A stretch of DNA of 64,000 nucleotides, from NCBI RefSeq assembly GCF_022023855.1, contig NZ_CP059449.1, positions 1,412,501 through 1,476,500 of the forward strand, written 5' to 3'. The DNA is from Azospirillum brasilense (lineage in GTDB: Bacteria > Pseudomonadota > Alphaproteobacteria > Azospirillales > Azospirillaceae). The position numbers and the translations under genes are program-made. Of the stretch, positions 46,907-54,837 are shown one piece after another. The notes below the pieces were generated by a model. The model saw only the letters and a list, made by a program, of their open reading frames with translations. It was not told the DNA's origin and did no database searches. How positions within the stretch are numbered: the stretch's first letter is position 1; each line of letters opens with the position of its first letter.

Positions 46907-48937
46907 ATGCCCAGCGCACTCGACGTTCCGCGCGGCAACCCGCGCGTCCAGTATCTTGCCGACGGCGTGCAGACGGACTTCACCTTCCCGTTCCCGGTCT
47001 TCGAGTACAACGACCTCCAAGTCTTCCTGGGCGCGGCGCGGCAGACCACGGGCTATGCGGTGAGCGGCGCCGGGGAGACGGCGGGCGGCACGGTGGCCTT
47101 CGCGGAGCCGCCGGAGGCCGGGACGCCCGTGCTGCTGCGCCGCCGCCTGCCCATCGAGCGGATGAGCGACTTCCTGGAGAGCGGGCCGTTGCCGGCCGCC
47201 AGCCTGAATCGCGAGTTCGACCAGCTCACCGCCGCGCTCCAGCAGGTGGCCGGGGATCAGGAGCTGATGCTGCGCTACACCGACACCGACCTGCCGGCCT
47301 CCAACCGCTTGCCGGAGCGGACGGTGCGGGCCGGTCAGCTCCTCGCCTTCGACAGCACGGGAAACCCCATCGCCCGTCCGCCGGTGGACGAGGAGGCGCT
47401 GTCGACCTTCGTCGCCCCCGGCGCCGGCGCGGTGCGCCGCCCGGTGCGCGAGAAGCTGGCCGACACCCTGTCGGTGAGGGATTTCGGCGCGGTCGGCGAC
47501 GGGGTCGTGGACGACACGCGGGCAATCCAGGCGGCGCTGACCGGCGCGGACACCGTCTATATGCCGCCGGGCACCTACCGGATCACCAACACGCTGACCG
47601 TTGGCTACGGCCAGACGCTGTATGGGGCGGGGCAGAGGTCGGTCATCGCCGGAGCCTCGGCGGGGTTCGACCTGATCCATCTGCCGGACGGCTACGCCAC
47701 GGTGAGCGGCCTGCGGCTGGAGCGGGGCGACGCCGCGGTGCGGCTGTTCGGGCGGGACGGCCCCTGCGTGCACAACACGCTGAGCGACCTGACCATCTGG
47801 GACCCGCGGGTCGGATTGCTGTTCGACGGTTACGCCGACCCCAACTGGCCCTGCTACTGGAACATGGTGTCGCGCGTGCTGGTGGCCCGTCCGTCATTGC
47901 ACGGGGTGTGGCTGACCCGGACGGGGGAGGGCGACACGCCCAACGCCAACCGCTTTTCCATGGTGCGCGTCTATTCCCTGTCGGCGCCCATTGCCGGCTG
48001 CGGCTTCTTCGTGGAGCAGGGCAAGTACAACAACAGCTTCCAGGACTGCGAGGCCAACCTGTCGACCATGGCGCTGGCTTGCTTCCGCGTCGGCGCCAAC
48101 ACCGACAAGACGCTGATCCTGAATTTCTACGCGGAGTCGCTGGGCGGCGTACCGAATGTGCAGCTCGACGCCGGGTCGGTGGAAACGGCCATCGTCAACC
48201 TGCTGTCGATGTCCGCTGGCCCGGCCATCTACGATCTGTCGGGCGGCCGTTACACGGCGGTGAACGCCGGTTACCCGGAGAAGAACCGGCTGGCGCGCAG
48301 CCGCGTTTCCGAACTGGTCGTCGAGGCCCTGCGCTACGACACGGAATTCGTGGAGCCGCAGGTGGGCGGGGTGGTCGCGCTTGACCTGACCAGCTCCGTC
48401 TATCTGGTCAGCGCCTACAGCGGCGACGTGGAGCTTCGGCTGCCGGCGGCGGGGGCGGCCAATGGCCATGCGGTGACGGTGAAGCGGATCGACGCCTCCA
48501 CCCACCGCCTGATCCTCACCGAGGAGGGCGGGCCGGGGCCGGACGGGGGGACAATGGCGCTGGGCAACCGCTACGACTTCGTGACCATCGTCTCGAACGG
48601 GGCCGGCTGGTGGGTGGTGGCCGGCAACAACCGGCCGGGCAACGCCCATTTCCACGACCGGCCGGGCCTGTTCGAGCCGGACCTGAACCAGGCGCTGTAT
48701 CTGGTCAGCGCCTTCAATGGCGCGGTCACGGTGAGGCTGCCGCCGCCGGGGGCGCTGCACGCGGTCGGGCGCACGGTGACGATCAAGAAGGCCGATGTCT
48801 CGGGCAACCCGGTCACCGTCACCGTGCTGGGCGGCAGTGGGCCGGACAACGCCCCGGTGTCGCTGAATTCCACCGGCAGCGCGGTCACGGCGATGTCCAA
48901 CGGCGCCGGCTGGCACATTCTGGGACGGGTGGTGTGA
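46907..48937 (+). CDS. Tail fibre / tailspike protein with pectate-lyase-like domain
   Basis: 676 residues. Residues 1-150 have a T7-tail-fibre-like N-terminus ('VQYLADGVQTDFTFPFPVFEYNDLQVFL', 'LNREFDQLTAALQQVAGDQELML') for tail attachment. From about 190 'VRDFGAVGDGVVDDTRAIQAAL' begins a right-handed beta-helix of the pectate lyase 3 type, as in capsule- or LPS-degrading tailspikes. The C-terminus contains two similar beta modules of about 75-85 residues ('VYLVSAYSGDVELRLP' and 'LYLVSAFNGAVTVRLP', each ending 'SNGAGW'). It probably determines host range. Its stop overlaps the terminase start. Confidence 0.88.
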   Translation: MPSALDVPRGNPRVQYLADGVQTDFTFPFPVFEYNDLQVFLGAARQTTGYAVSGAGETAGGTVAFAEPPEAGTPVLLRRRLPIERMSDFLESGPLPAASLNREFDQLTAALQQVAGDQELMLRYTDTDLPASNRLPERTVRAGQLLAFDSTGNPIARPPVDEEALSTFVAPGAGAVRRPVREKLADTLSVRDFGAVGDGVVDDTRAIQAALTGADTVYMPPGTYRITNTLTVGYGQTLYGAGQRSVIAGASAGFDLIHLPDGYATVSGLRLERGDAAVRLFGRDGPCVHNTLSDLTIWDPRVGLLFDGYADPNWPCYWNMVSRVLVARPSLHGVWLTRTGEGDTPNANRFSMVRVYSLSAPIAGCGFFVEQGKYNNSFQDCEANLSTMALACFRVGANTDKTLILNFYAESLGGVPNVQLDAGSVETAIVNLLSMSAGPAIYDLSGGRYTAVNAGYPEKNRLARSRVSELVVEALRYDTEFVEPQVGGVVALDLTSSVYLVSAYSGDVELRLPAAGAANGHAVTVKRIDASTHRLILTEEGGPGPDGGTMALGNRYDFVTIVSNGAGWWVVAGNNRPGNAHFHDRPGLFEPDLNQALYLVSAFNGAVTVRLPPPGALHAVGRTVTIKKADVSGNPVTVTVLGGSGPDNAPVSLNSTGSAVTAMSNGAGWHILGRVV

Positions 48938-50481
48938 TGGAGGCGGCGGAAACGCGCAAGAAGGGCTTCTTCGCCTTCGTCCAGGACTGGAACCGGCAAT
49001 CGGAACTGACCACACCCCGCCACCATCTGCAGATCGCCGCGTGGCTGGAGCGGCAAGCCGTCGGAGTCGGGTCCTTTGGCATCGGGCCGCGCCTGCTGCT
49101 GATGGCCTTCCGCGGGGCGGGCAAGTCGTCCATCGTCGGGCTGTTCGCGGCCTGGATGCTCTACCAGGATCCCAACCGGCGGCTGCTCGTCCTGGCGGCG
49201 GACCTGAAGCTGGCCAAGAAGATGGTGCGCAACGTCAAGCGCATCATCGAGCGCCATCCCGACACCCGCGGCCTGAAGCCTCCGGCGAAGGAGCGTGACC
49301 AATGGGCGGCCGACCAGTTCACCGTGGTGCGGGCGCAGGAGCTGCGCGATCCCTCCATGGTGGCGGCGGGTGTTGGCGGCAACATCACGGGCAGCCGCGC
49401 CGACGTGGTGATCTGCGACGACGTCGAGGTGCCGCGCACCTCCGGCAGTCCGGGCAAGCGCGCCGACCTGCGCGAGAGGCTGGCGGAGATCGATTATCTG
49501 CTGGTGCCGGGCGGGGTGCAGCTCTATGTCGGGACGCCGCACAGCTACTACTCCATCTACGCGGAGGAGCCGCGGACCGAGGCGGGGGAGACGCGGCCCT
49601 TCCTGGACGGCTTCGCGCGGCTGCTCCTGCCGGTCTACACCGACGGTCCGGACGGCCGGCGCCGCTACGCCTGGCCCCAGCGTTTCGGCGAGGCCCACGT
49701 CAACCGCATCCGCAAGACAACCGGCCCCAACAAGTTCACCAGCCAGATGCTGCTCCAGCCGGTCAACGAGGCGGAGGGTTTCCTCGACCCCGACCGGCTG
49801 GGCCGCTACGACGGCGAGCTGGACTACCGGGAATCGGCAGGGCGGGCGGTGTTGACGCTGAACGGCCAGCGCATGGCCTCGGCCTCCTGCTGGTGGGACC
49901 CGGCCTTCGCACGCCCGGCGGCGGAGGGCGGCAAGCCCGGCGATTCCAGCGTCGTCGCCGCGGTGTTCGGCGGAGCGGACGGGCGCTTCTACCTGCACCG
50001 CGTGCTCTACCTGTCGGTGGACCCGGGCGATCCGGACACCGAGGCGGAGCAGCAGTGCCTCCAGGTCGCCCGCTTCCTGGAGCGGCACCACCTGCCGGCG
50101 GTGCATGTGGAGATCAACGGCATCGGGCGCTTCCTGCCCGGTCTGCTGCGCAAGGCGCTGCGCACGGAGAAGGTCGGCGCCGCCGTGGTCGAGGAGGCGA
50201 GCCGCCGCGCCAAGGCGCTGCGCATCCGCGAGGCGTTCGACGCCCTGCTGGCTGACCGCCGGCTGCTCGCCCACGCCGCGGTGTGGGAGACGCCCTTCAT
50301 CCGCGAGATGCGCGAATGGTCGCCGGACGGGCGCTATACGGGCCGCGACGACGGGCTGGACGCGGTGGCCGGCGCGCTGTCCTGCGAGCCGTTCCGCTTC
50401 GACCGCCAGACGGCGCCGGGGCGGAAGCCGGATTGGCGCGCCACGGCGGCGTCGACCTCGGCGGAGAGCTGGGACGTGTGA
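48937..50481 (+). CDS. Phage terminase large subunit
   Basis: A 514-residue DNA-packaging ATPase/nuclease. Walker A 'MAFRGAGKSSI' lies near residues 55-63 and Walker B 'ADVVICDDVE' near 154-163; the C-terminal nuclease region includes 'SASCWWDPAF', 'HVEINGIGRFLPG' and 'GRDDGLDAVAGAL' with metal-binding acidic residues. Position after the tail fibre matches T7 gp19. No small terminase gene is found nearby, so packaging would use an unrecognised or host-encoded partner, or none. Confidence 0.9.
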   Translation: MEAAETRKKGFFAFVQDWNRQSELTTPRHHLQIAAWLERQAVGVGSFGIGPRLLLMAFRGAGKSSIVGLFAAWMLYQDPNRRLLVLAADLKLAKKMVRNVKRIIERHPDTRGLKPPAKERDQWAADQFTVVRAQELRDPSMVAAGVGGNITGSRADVVICDDVEVPRTSGSPGKRADLRERLAEIDYLLVPGGVQLYVGTPHSYYSIYAEEPRTEAGETRPFLDGFARLLLPVYTDGPDGRRRYAWPQRFGEAHVNRIRKTTGPNKFTSQMLLQPVNEAEGFLDPDRLGRYDGELDYRESAGRAVLTLNGQRMASASCWWDPAFARPAAEGGKPGDSSVVAAVFGGADGRFYLHRVLYLSVDPGDPDTEAEQQCLQVARFLERHHLPAVHVEINGIGRFLPGLLRKALRTEKVGAAVVEEASRRAKALRIREAFDALLADRRLLAHAAVWETPFIREMREWSPDGRYTGRDDGLDAVAGALSCEPFRFDRQTAPGRKPDWRATAASTSAESWDV

Positions 50482-50569
50482 CCATGCCCGCAAAGCCCCT
50501 TGGTCCGACGGGCCGCCTTCCTGACCGGACGGCGGCCTTTTCTTTTGCCTTTTTCCTTGGAGAACGGAG

Positions 50570-50905
50570 ATGCAGGAGTCCATCGACCTGTCCTGGTGGA
50601 TCACGGCGGTCGAACTGCCGGTGATGGGCGGGCTGTTCTGGCTGATCGCGCGGCTGCGCCGGGATGCCGAAACCGCGCTGGAGACGGTGCGGGCGCGCGC
50701 CGAGACCGCCCAGTTGCAGGTGCGTGAGAGCCTGGCCGCCTACAAGCTGGAGGTCGCCAAGACCTATGTCTCGGTCGCGACGTTGAAGGATGTGGAGCGG
50801 CGGCTGACCGACCATCTGCTGCGCATCGAGACCAAGCTGGAGAACGGCTGCGCGCCGCTCGTCCAGCCCTACGCCCCGCCCTACGGCGACGGGGGCCGCC
50901 GATGA
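50570..50905 (+). CDS. Membrane/coiled-coil lysis-associated protein (holin or spanin-like)
   Basis: 111 residues with one N-terminal membrane helix ('WWITAVELPVMGGLFWLIARL') followed by a long coiled coil ('AETALETVRARAETAQLQV', 'LKDVERRLTDHLLRIETKLE'). This layout and its position overlapping the endolysin gene (ATGA) fit an i-spanin/Rz-like or atypical holin. A canonical holin is not otherwise visible. ATG at 50570 with GGAGA upstream. Confidence 0.75.
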   Translation: MQESIDLSWWITAVELPVMGGLFWLIARLRRDAETALETVRARAETAQLQVRESLAAYKLEVAKTYVSVATLKDVERRLTDHLLRIETKLENGCAPLVQPYAPPYGDGGRR

Positions 50906-51384
50906 GGCCGCGTGTCCTGAAGCCGGAACCCGGACCGATGGCCGCGCCGCAGGGGCCGGCCGCCGATGCGCCCGGCCAAGCCGTCGACACGCTCGCCCGC
51001 ACCCTGTGGGGTGAGGCGCGCGGCGAGTCCGTGCGAGCCATGGAGGCGGTGGCGGCGGTCGTGATGAACCGCGTCGGCCGGGCGCGCGACCATGGCGGGT
51101 GGTGGTGGGGGAACGACGTGGTCGCCGTCTGCCGACTGCCGGGGCAGTTCCCCTGCTGGGACCCGGACGCGCCGGGGCGGCTGGGGCTGCTGTCGGTGAC
51201 CGCCGCGGACCCGGTCTTCGCCGTCGCCCAGCGGATCGCCCGCCGCGCGGTGGCCGGTCTGCTCGACGACCCGACGGGCGGAGCGACTCACCTGCACCGG
51301 GCGGGGGCGAACCCGCAATGGGCGCAAGGGCGCAGCGTCTGTGCCGAGATCGGCGGGTTCCAGTTCTACGACGACGTCGAATGA
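50902..51384 (+). CDS. Cell wall hydrolase, SleB-type endolysin
   Basis: 160 residues of the SleB/Hydrolase_2 family (germination lytic transglycosylase type). Signature 'LARTLWGEARGESVRAMEAVAAVVMNR' has the catalytic glutamate at about position 38 ('WGEARGE'); 'CRLPGQFPCWD' and 'GATHLHRAGANPQWAQG' are also typical. No signal peptide, so it would need a membrane pore or the partner above to reach peptidoglycan. Right-hand end of the phage-like module. Confidence 0.9.
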   Translation: MRPRVLKPEPGPMAAPQGPAADAPGQAVDTLARTLWGEARGESVRAMEAVAAVVMNRVGRARDHGGWWWGNDVVAVCRLPGQFPCWDPDAPGRLGLLSVTAADPVFAVAQRIARRAVAGLLDDPTGGATHLHRAGANPQWAQGRSVCAEIGGFQFYDDVE

Positions 51385-51481
51385 CCGATCGTTCTGCACC
51401 TACGTCTCCCGGCCGCGTTCCGGCGGGCCGGACATCCGGGTCCGGACCGCCGCCGCGGAAGGAGAGGCTGGAACAGACCGG

Positions 51482-51730
51482 TCAGGCGGCTTCCTTGATC
51501 ATCGCCAGATAGATCTTCCAGGCCGTCTCGACCGAGACGCCGCCGGCGCGCGACCCGGCGGCCAGCATCGCCGCCGAGGGCTTCAGCGGAACGGGTGTGC
51601 TGCTGGGCTCGACGGTGGCGGCCAGGGGGGCGCTGTCCACGCTGGACACGATCACCCCATGGATGCGCGAGTCGAGCGCATGCTCCACCGGGTGGCGTTC
51701 CTTCACAACATTCATCGCAATCGCGTTCAT
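51482..51730 (-). CDS. Small hypothetical protein
   Basis: 82 residues: 'MNAIAMNVVKERHPVEHALD', then Ala/Pro/Ser-rich and ending 'GVSVETAWKIYLAMIKEAA'. ATG at 51730 has AAGGAGA upstream, giving it a much better start than the longer 153-codon frame. It lies just outside the phage-like module and converges with it. No family recognised. Confidence 0.68.
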   Translation of the reverse strand: MNAIAMNVVKERHPVEHALDSRIHGVIVSSVDSAPLAATVEPSSTPVPLKPSAAMLAAGSRAGGVSVETAWKIYLAMIKEAA

Positions 51731-52036
51731 GGGGCATCTCCTTGCTTGCCCACCTCTCAGCAATCCCGATGCCAACTCCGAAAAGTTGCCGAAGAAGGGG
51801 TGGATGCCCTGGAGAATCCTTGATTCTGCGGCTTTTCCGTGTGGTCGCCGGGGTGCGATGCGGCGGAACGGCGAGTTTTCCTTCTGCAAAATGTCGGGGG
51901 ATTCCCAAAGCCACGTTTGCAAATTGCGAAGCAAACAGCGCAACGTCCCATTCTGAAGTTATCAACGCTCCGCCGGTTCTCCCGTTTTTGCCACGGCTGG
52001 CATTGGCGGAGGGCTTTGCGGTAAGGTCGCCCCGCC
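51731..52036. other. 306-bp intergenic region, right flank of the phage-like module
   Basis: Divergent promoter region between the small leftward gene and DUF952/pyrD. Less GC-rich toward 51880-51990; includes the palindrome TTTGCAAA (51916-51923). No direct repeat matching the left flank of the module (33173-33309) was found by eye, so no att sites are called. Confidence 0.55.
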
Positions 52037-52399
52037 ATGACTGAACGGATCATCTTTCATATGTGCCGCGCCGCGGAGTGGGAGCGGGCGCTCGCCGCCG
52101 GGGCCTACCACGGCTCGTCGCAGGATGCGGCGGACGGCTTCATCCATTTCTCCACCGGTGCCCAGGTCGAGGAAAGTGCCGCCAAGCACCGCGCCGGGCA
52201 GGACGGCCTCGTCCTGCTGACCGTGGACGGCGCCGCGCTGGGCGACGCGCTCAAGTGGGAGCCGTCGCGCGGCGGCCAGCTCTTCCCCCATCTCTACGGC
52301 CCGCTGCCGCCCGCGGCGGTGCTGCGCGCCGACCCGCTGCCGCTGGGGCCGGACGGCCGTCACATCTTTCCGGCGACCTTCAAGGACACCACACCGTGA
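52037..52399 (+). CDS. DUF952 family protein
   Basis: 120 residues of the DUF952 family: 'IIFHMCRAAEWERALAAG', 'GFIHFSTGAQVEESAAKH' and 'LFPHLYGPLPPAAVLRADPL'. A fold related to ADP-ribosyltransferase-like or Sua5-like small proteins has been discussed for the family, but no activity is established. Its stop overlaps the GTG start of pyrD (GTGA), so the two are translationally coupled, as commonly seen in alphaproteobacteria. Confidence 0.9.
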   Translation: MTERIIFHMCRAAEWERALAAGAYHGSSQDAADGFIHFSTGAQVEESAAKHRAGQDGLVLLTVDGAALGDALKWEPSRGGQLFPHLYGPLPPAAVLRADPLPLGPDGRHIFPATFKDTTP

Positions 52400-53469
52400 T
52401 CGACCTGTTTCCCATCGTCGGCCCCGTCCTGCGCAGCTTCGATCCGGAGACGGCGCACGGGTTGACCATCAAGGCCCTGTCGAGCGGGCTGATGCCGCTG
52501 GTGCGGGAAAAGGACGATCCCATCCTGCGGAGCCGGGTGTTCGGTCTGGACTTCGCCAACCCGGTCGGCCTCGCCGCCGGCTTCGACAAGAACGCCGAGG
52601 TGGTCGACGCCATGCTGCGGCTGGGCTTCGGCTTCGTCGAGGCGGGCAGCGTCACGCCCCGCCCGCAGCCCGGCAACCCCAAGCCGCGCCTGTTCCGCGC
52701 GCCGGAGCAGGGGGCCGTCATCAACCGCATGGGTTTCAACAACGAGGGGCTGGAACCCTTCGCCCAACGGCTGGAGCGACGCCTGTCCGGCGGGCGCAAG
52801 GCGCCGGGACTTGTCGGGGCCAACCTCGGCAAGAACAAGGACACGGTGGAGGCGGCCGACGATTACGTCCTCGGCGTGACCCGGGTGGCGGCTCTGGCCG
52901 ACTATCTGGTCGTCAACGTGTCGTCCCCCAACACGCCGGGCCTGCGCGCTCTCCAGGGGCGCGACCCGCTGCGCACCCTGTTGGGCCGCGTGCTGGACGC
53001 CCGGACCGCCTGCAGGCTGGCCAAAGCGCCGCCCGTCCTGCTGAAGATCGCCCCGGACCTGACCGACGAGGACAAGGCGGACATCGCCGCGGTCGCGCTG
53101 GAGTCGGGCATCGACGGGCTGATCGTCTCCAACACCACCATCGCCCGCCCGGCGGAGATCCCGGAGCCGCTGCGCGGGGAAGCCGGCGGCCTGTCCGGCA
53201 AGCCGCTCTTCGCGCCCTCAACCGCGGTCCTGCGCGAGATGTACGGGCTGACCGGCGGCAAGCTGCCGCTGGTCGGAGTCGGCGGCATCGCGTCGGGCGC
53301 CGACGCCTACGCCAAGATCCGCGCCGGCGCCTCGCTGGTGCAGCTCTATTCCGCGCTGGTCTATGCCGGGCCGGCGCTGGTTCTGGCGATCCGGCGCGAC
53401 CTCGCCGCCCTGCTGCGCCGCGACGGCTTCGCCTCGCTGAGCGACGCCGTGGGGGCGGATCACCGCTGA
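52396..53469 (+). CDS. pyrD: Dihydroorotate dehydrogenase (quinone)
   Basis: Class 2 membrane-associated enzyme of pyrimidine synthesis, oxidising dihydroorotate with quinone as acceptor. 357 residues starting at GTG 52396, which overlaps the DUF952 stop. Signatures include the N-terminal amphipathic helices ('VLRSFDPETAHGLTIKAL'), 'NPVGLAAGFDKNAE', 'NRMGFNNEG', the catalytic serine in 'VNVSSPNTPGLR' and the FMN-phosphate site 'VGVGGIASGADAYAKIRAGASLVQLYS' (written in two overlapping parts in the family: VGVGGI and GASLVQLYS). Confidence 0.97.
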   Translation: MIDLFPIVGPVLRSFDPETAHGLTIKALSSGLMPLVREKDDPILRSRVFGLDFANPVGLAAGFDKNAEVVDAMLRLGFGFVEAGSVTPRPQPGNPKPRLFRAPEQGAVINRMGFNNEGLEPFAQRLERRLSGGRKAPGLVGANLGKNKDTVEAADDYVLGVTRVAALADYLVVNVSSPNTPGLRALQGRDPLRTLLGRVLDARTACRLAKAPPVLLKIAPDLTDEDKADIAAVALESGIDGLIVSNTTIARPAEIPEPLRGEAGGLSGKPLFAPSTAVLREMYGLTGGKLPLVGVGGIASGADAYAKIRAGASLVQLYSALVYAGPALVLAIRRDLAALLRRDGFASLSDAVGADHR

Positions 53470-53477
53470 GCGGGCGC

Positions 53478-54686
53478 ATGGCGGCCCTGGCGGCCTTCCT
53501 GCATGGGCTGGCCGTCGCCACGGCGGCGGCCTCGGTCGCCCTTGGCCTGCCGGAATTGCGACCCGGCACCGACCCGGCGGTGGGCTGGATCGGCGGTGGG
53601 CTGGTCCTTCTGGCGGGCGGCGTCGCGGACCTGCACCGCCGCCTGGCCCGCGGGCAGCGTGACACCCTGCGCCGGCTGGGCCACCTTCAGAAAAGCGTGG
53701 ACGCGCTGGCCGAACGGCTGGAGCAGCGGATCGCACCAAGGGAGGAAACCGACAACACTCCTTCTTCCGCCGCCCACGAGGCCGTGCTTCAGGAGGTCAA
53801 GCTCCTGCACACGCTGGTTGCCCGGCTCGGCGAATCCCGATCGCCGCGAGAGCATGAACCGCCGGCGGCATCCCGCCCGGCCCGGCCAGGGGCACAAGCC
53901 CCGCGCATTCCGGATCCACCGCCCGCGGCCGGAGCCGAAGCGACGCCGATGGACGACGCCGCGGTTCTGGAAGCGGTGCGCGAGGCACTGGCCGCCGACC
54001 GGATCGACATCCACCTCCAGCCCATCGTCAGCCTGCCCCAGCGCAAGCACCGCTTCTTCGAGGTGTTCTCGCGCGTGCGCGCCGTCGACGGGGCGCTGAT
54101 CCTGCCCGACCGTTATCTGGAGATCACGGAGCGCGCGGGGCTGATGGCCACCATCGACAATCTCCTGCTGGTCCGCTGCATTCAGCTGATCCGTGAGACG
54201 GAGCGGCGCCAGCACGCCATCGGCTTCTTCTGCAACATGTCCGCCGCCACGCTCAGCGACGCGGCGTTCATGCGGCAGTTCCTCGATCTGTTGGCCCAGA
54301 ACCCGACGCTGGTGCCCAAGCTGGTGTTCGAGTTGAGCCAGCAGGAACTGCGGGCGGGCGGGGCGGTGATGATGGGCATTCTGTCGCAGCTGTCCCGCAT
54401 CGGCTTCCGCTTCTCCATGGACCGGGTGAGCGATCTGGACATCGACCTGGACTCGCTGCTGCGCCACGAGATCCGCTATCTGAAGCTGGACTGCACCCTG
54501 CTGCTCGACCCCGCGCTGGCGCCGCGCGTCGAGGCGCTGCGCCATCGCCTGGAGGGCACGGGGATCGACCTCATCGCCGAGAAGATCGAGACGGAGGCGC
54601 AGCTCGACGCGATCCTGCGCAGCGGCATCGATTTCGGCCAGGGCTACCTGTTCGGCGGGCCGCGTCCGGCGCGCAAACCGTCATGA
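53478..54686 (+). CDS. Degenerate EAL-domain protein with N-terminal membrane segments
   Basis: 402 residues. Two hydrophobic helices at 1-55 and a coiled coil (about 55-85) precede a Pro-rich linker and an EAL domain (about 155-402). Key EAL motifs are altered: 'EVFSR' for EALxR, 'MDRVSD' in place of the DDFGTG loop, and 'AEKIET' for AEGVE; 'GQGYLFGGP' is kept. Catalysis is unlikely, so it is probably a c-di-GMP-binding or protein-interaction module. It begins 8 bp after pyrD and may be co-transcribed. Confidence 0.88.
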   Translation: MAALAAFLHGLAVATAAASVALGLPELRPGTDPAVGWIGGGLVLLAGGVADLHRRLARGQRDTLRRLGHLQKSVDALAERLEQRIAPREETDNTPSSAAHEAVLQEVKLLHTLVARLGESRSPREHEPPAASRPARPGAQAPRIPDPPPAAGAEATPMDDAAVLEAVREALAADRIDIHLQPIVSLPQRKHRFFEVFSRVRAVDGALILPDRYLEITERAGLMATIDNLLLVRCIQLIRETERRQHAIGFFCNMSAATLSDAAFMRQFLDLLAQNPTLVPKLVFELSQQELRAGGAVMMGILSQLSRIGFRFSMDRVSDLDIDLDSLLRHEIRYLKLDCTLLLDPALAPRVEALRHRLEGTGIDLIAEKIETEAQLDAILRSGIDFGQGYLFGGPRPARKPS

Positions 54687-54767
54687 GATAATTTTGCCGT
54701 GAATTAATAGTGCAAGAAAATTCGCGGTTCGGGCGGCGGATTCGGGCCGGAAATGCCCGCGGCGCCC

Positions 54768-54795
54768 TTGACAGAAAGCCCGCCCGCATTAGAGA
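54768..54795 (+). promoter_or_regulatory. thrS promoter
   Basis: TTGACA (54768-54773) and TAGAGA (54790-54795) with a 16-bp spacer, 43 bp before the thrS ATG. Good consensus match. Confidence 0.6.
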
Positions 54796-54837
54796 TTTCG
54801 CCTCCCGGCATCCGCCGGGTGCGATGCAAACAGTCAA

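Noticed and set aside
35150..48937. Diversity-generating retroelement acting on the tailspike
   Set aside because: No reverse transcriptase or template/variable repeat pair was seen in the module.
33310..51384. Rhodobacter-type (siphovirus-like) gene transfer agent
   Set aside because: The structural genes are T7/podovirus type (connector, tail tubular A/B, tailspike) and lack the RcGTA head-tail order, tape measure and major tail protein.
51915..51936. Apparent GTTTGC...GCAAAC inverted repeat as an operator
   Set aside because: The arms match but the central ten bases do not pair and the position relative to promoters is unclear; too weak to call.
33173..52036. Attachment-site direct repeats flanking the phage-like module
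   Set aside because: Left (33173-33309) and right (51385-52036) flanks were compared by eye and no shared repeat of useful length was found; no integrase or tRNA is present.
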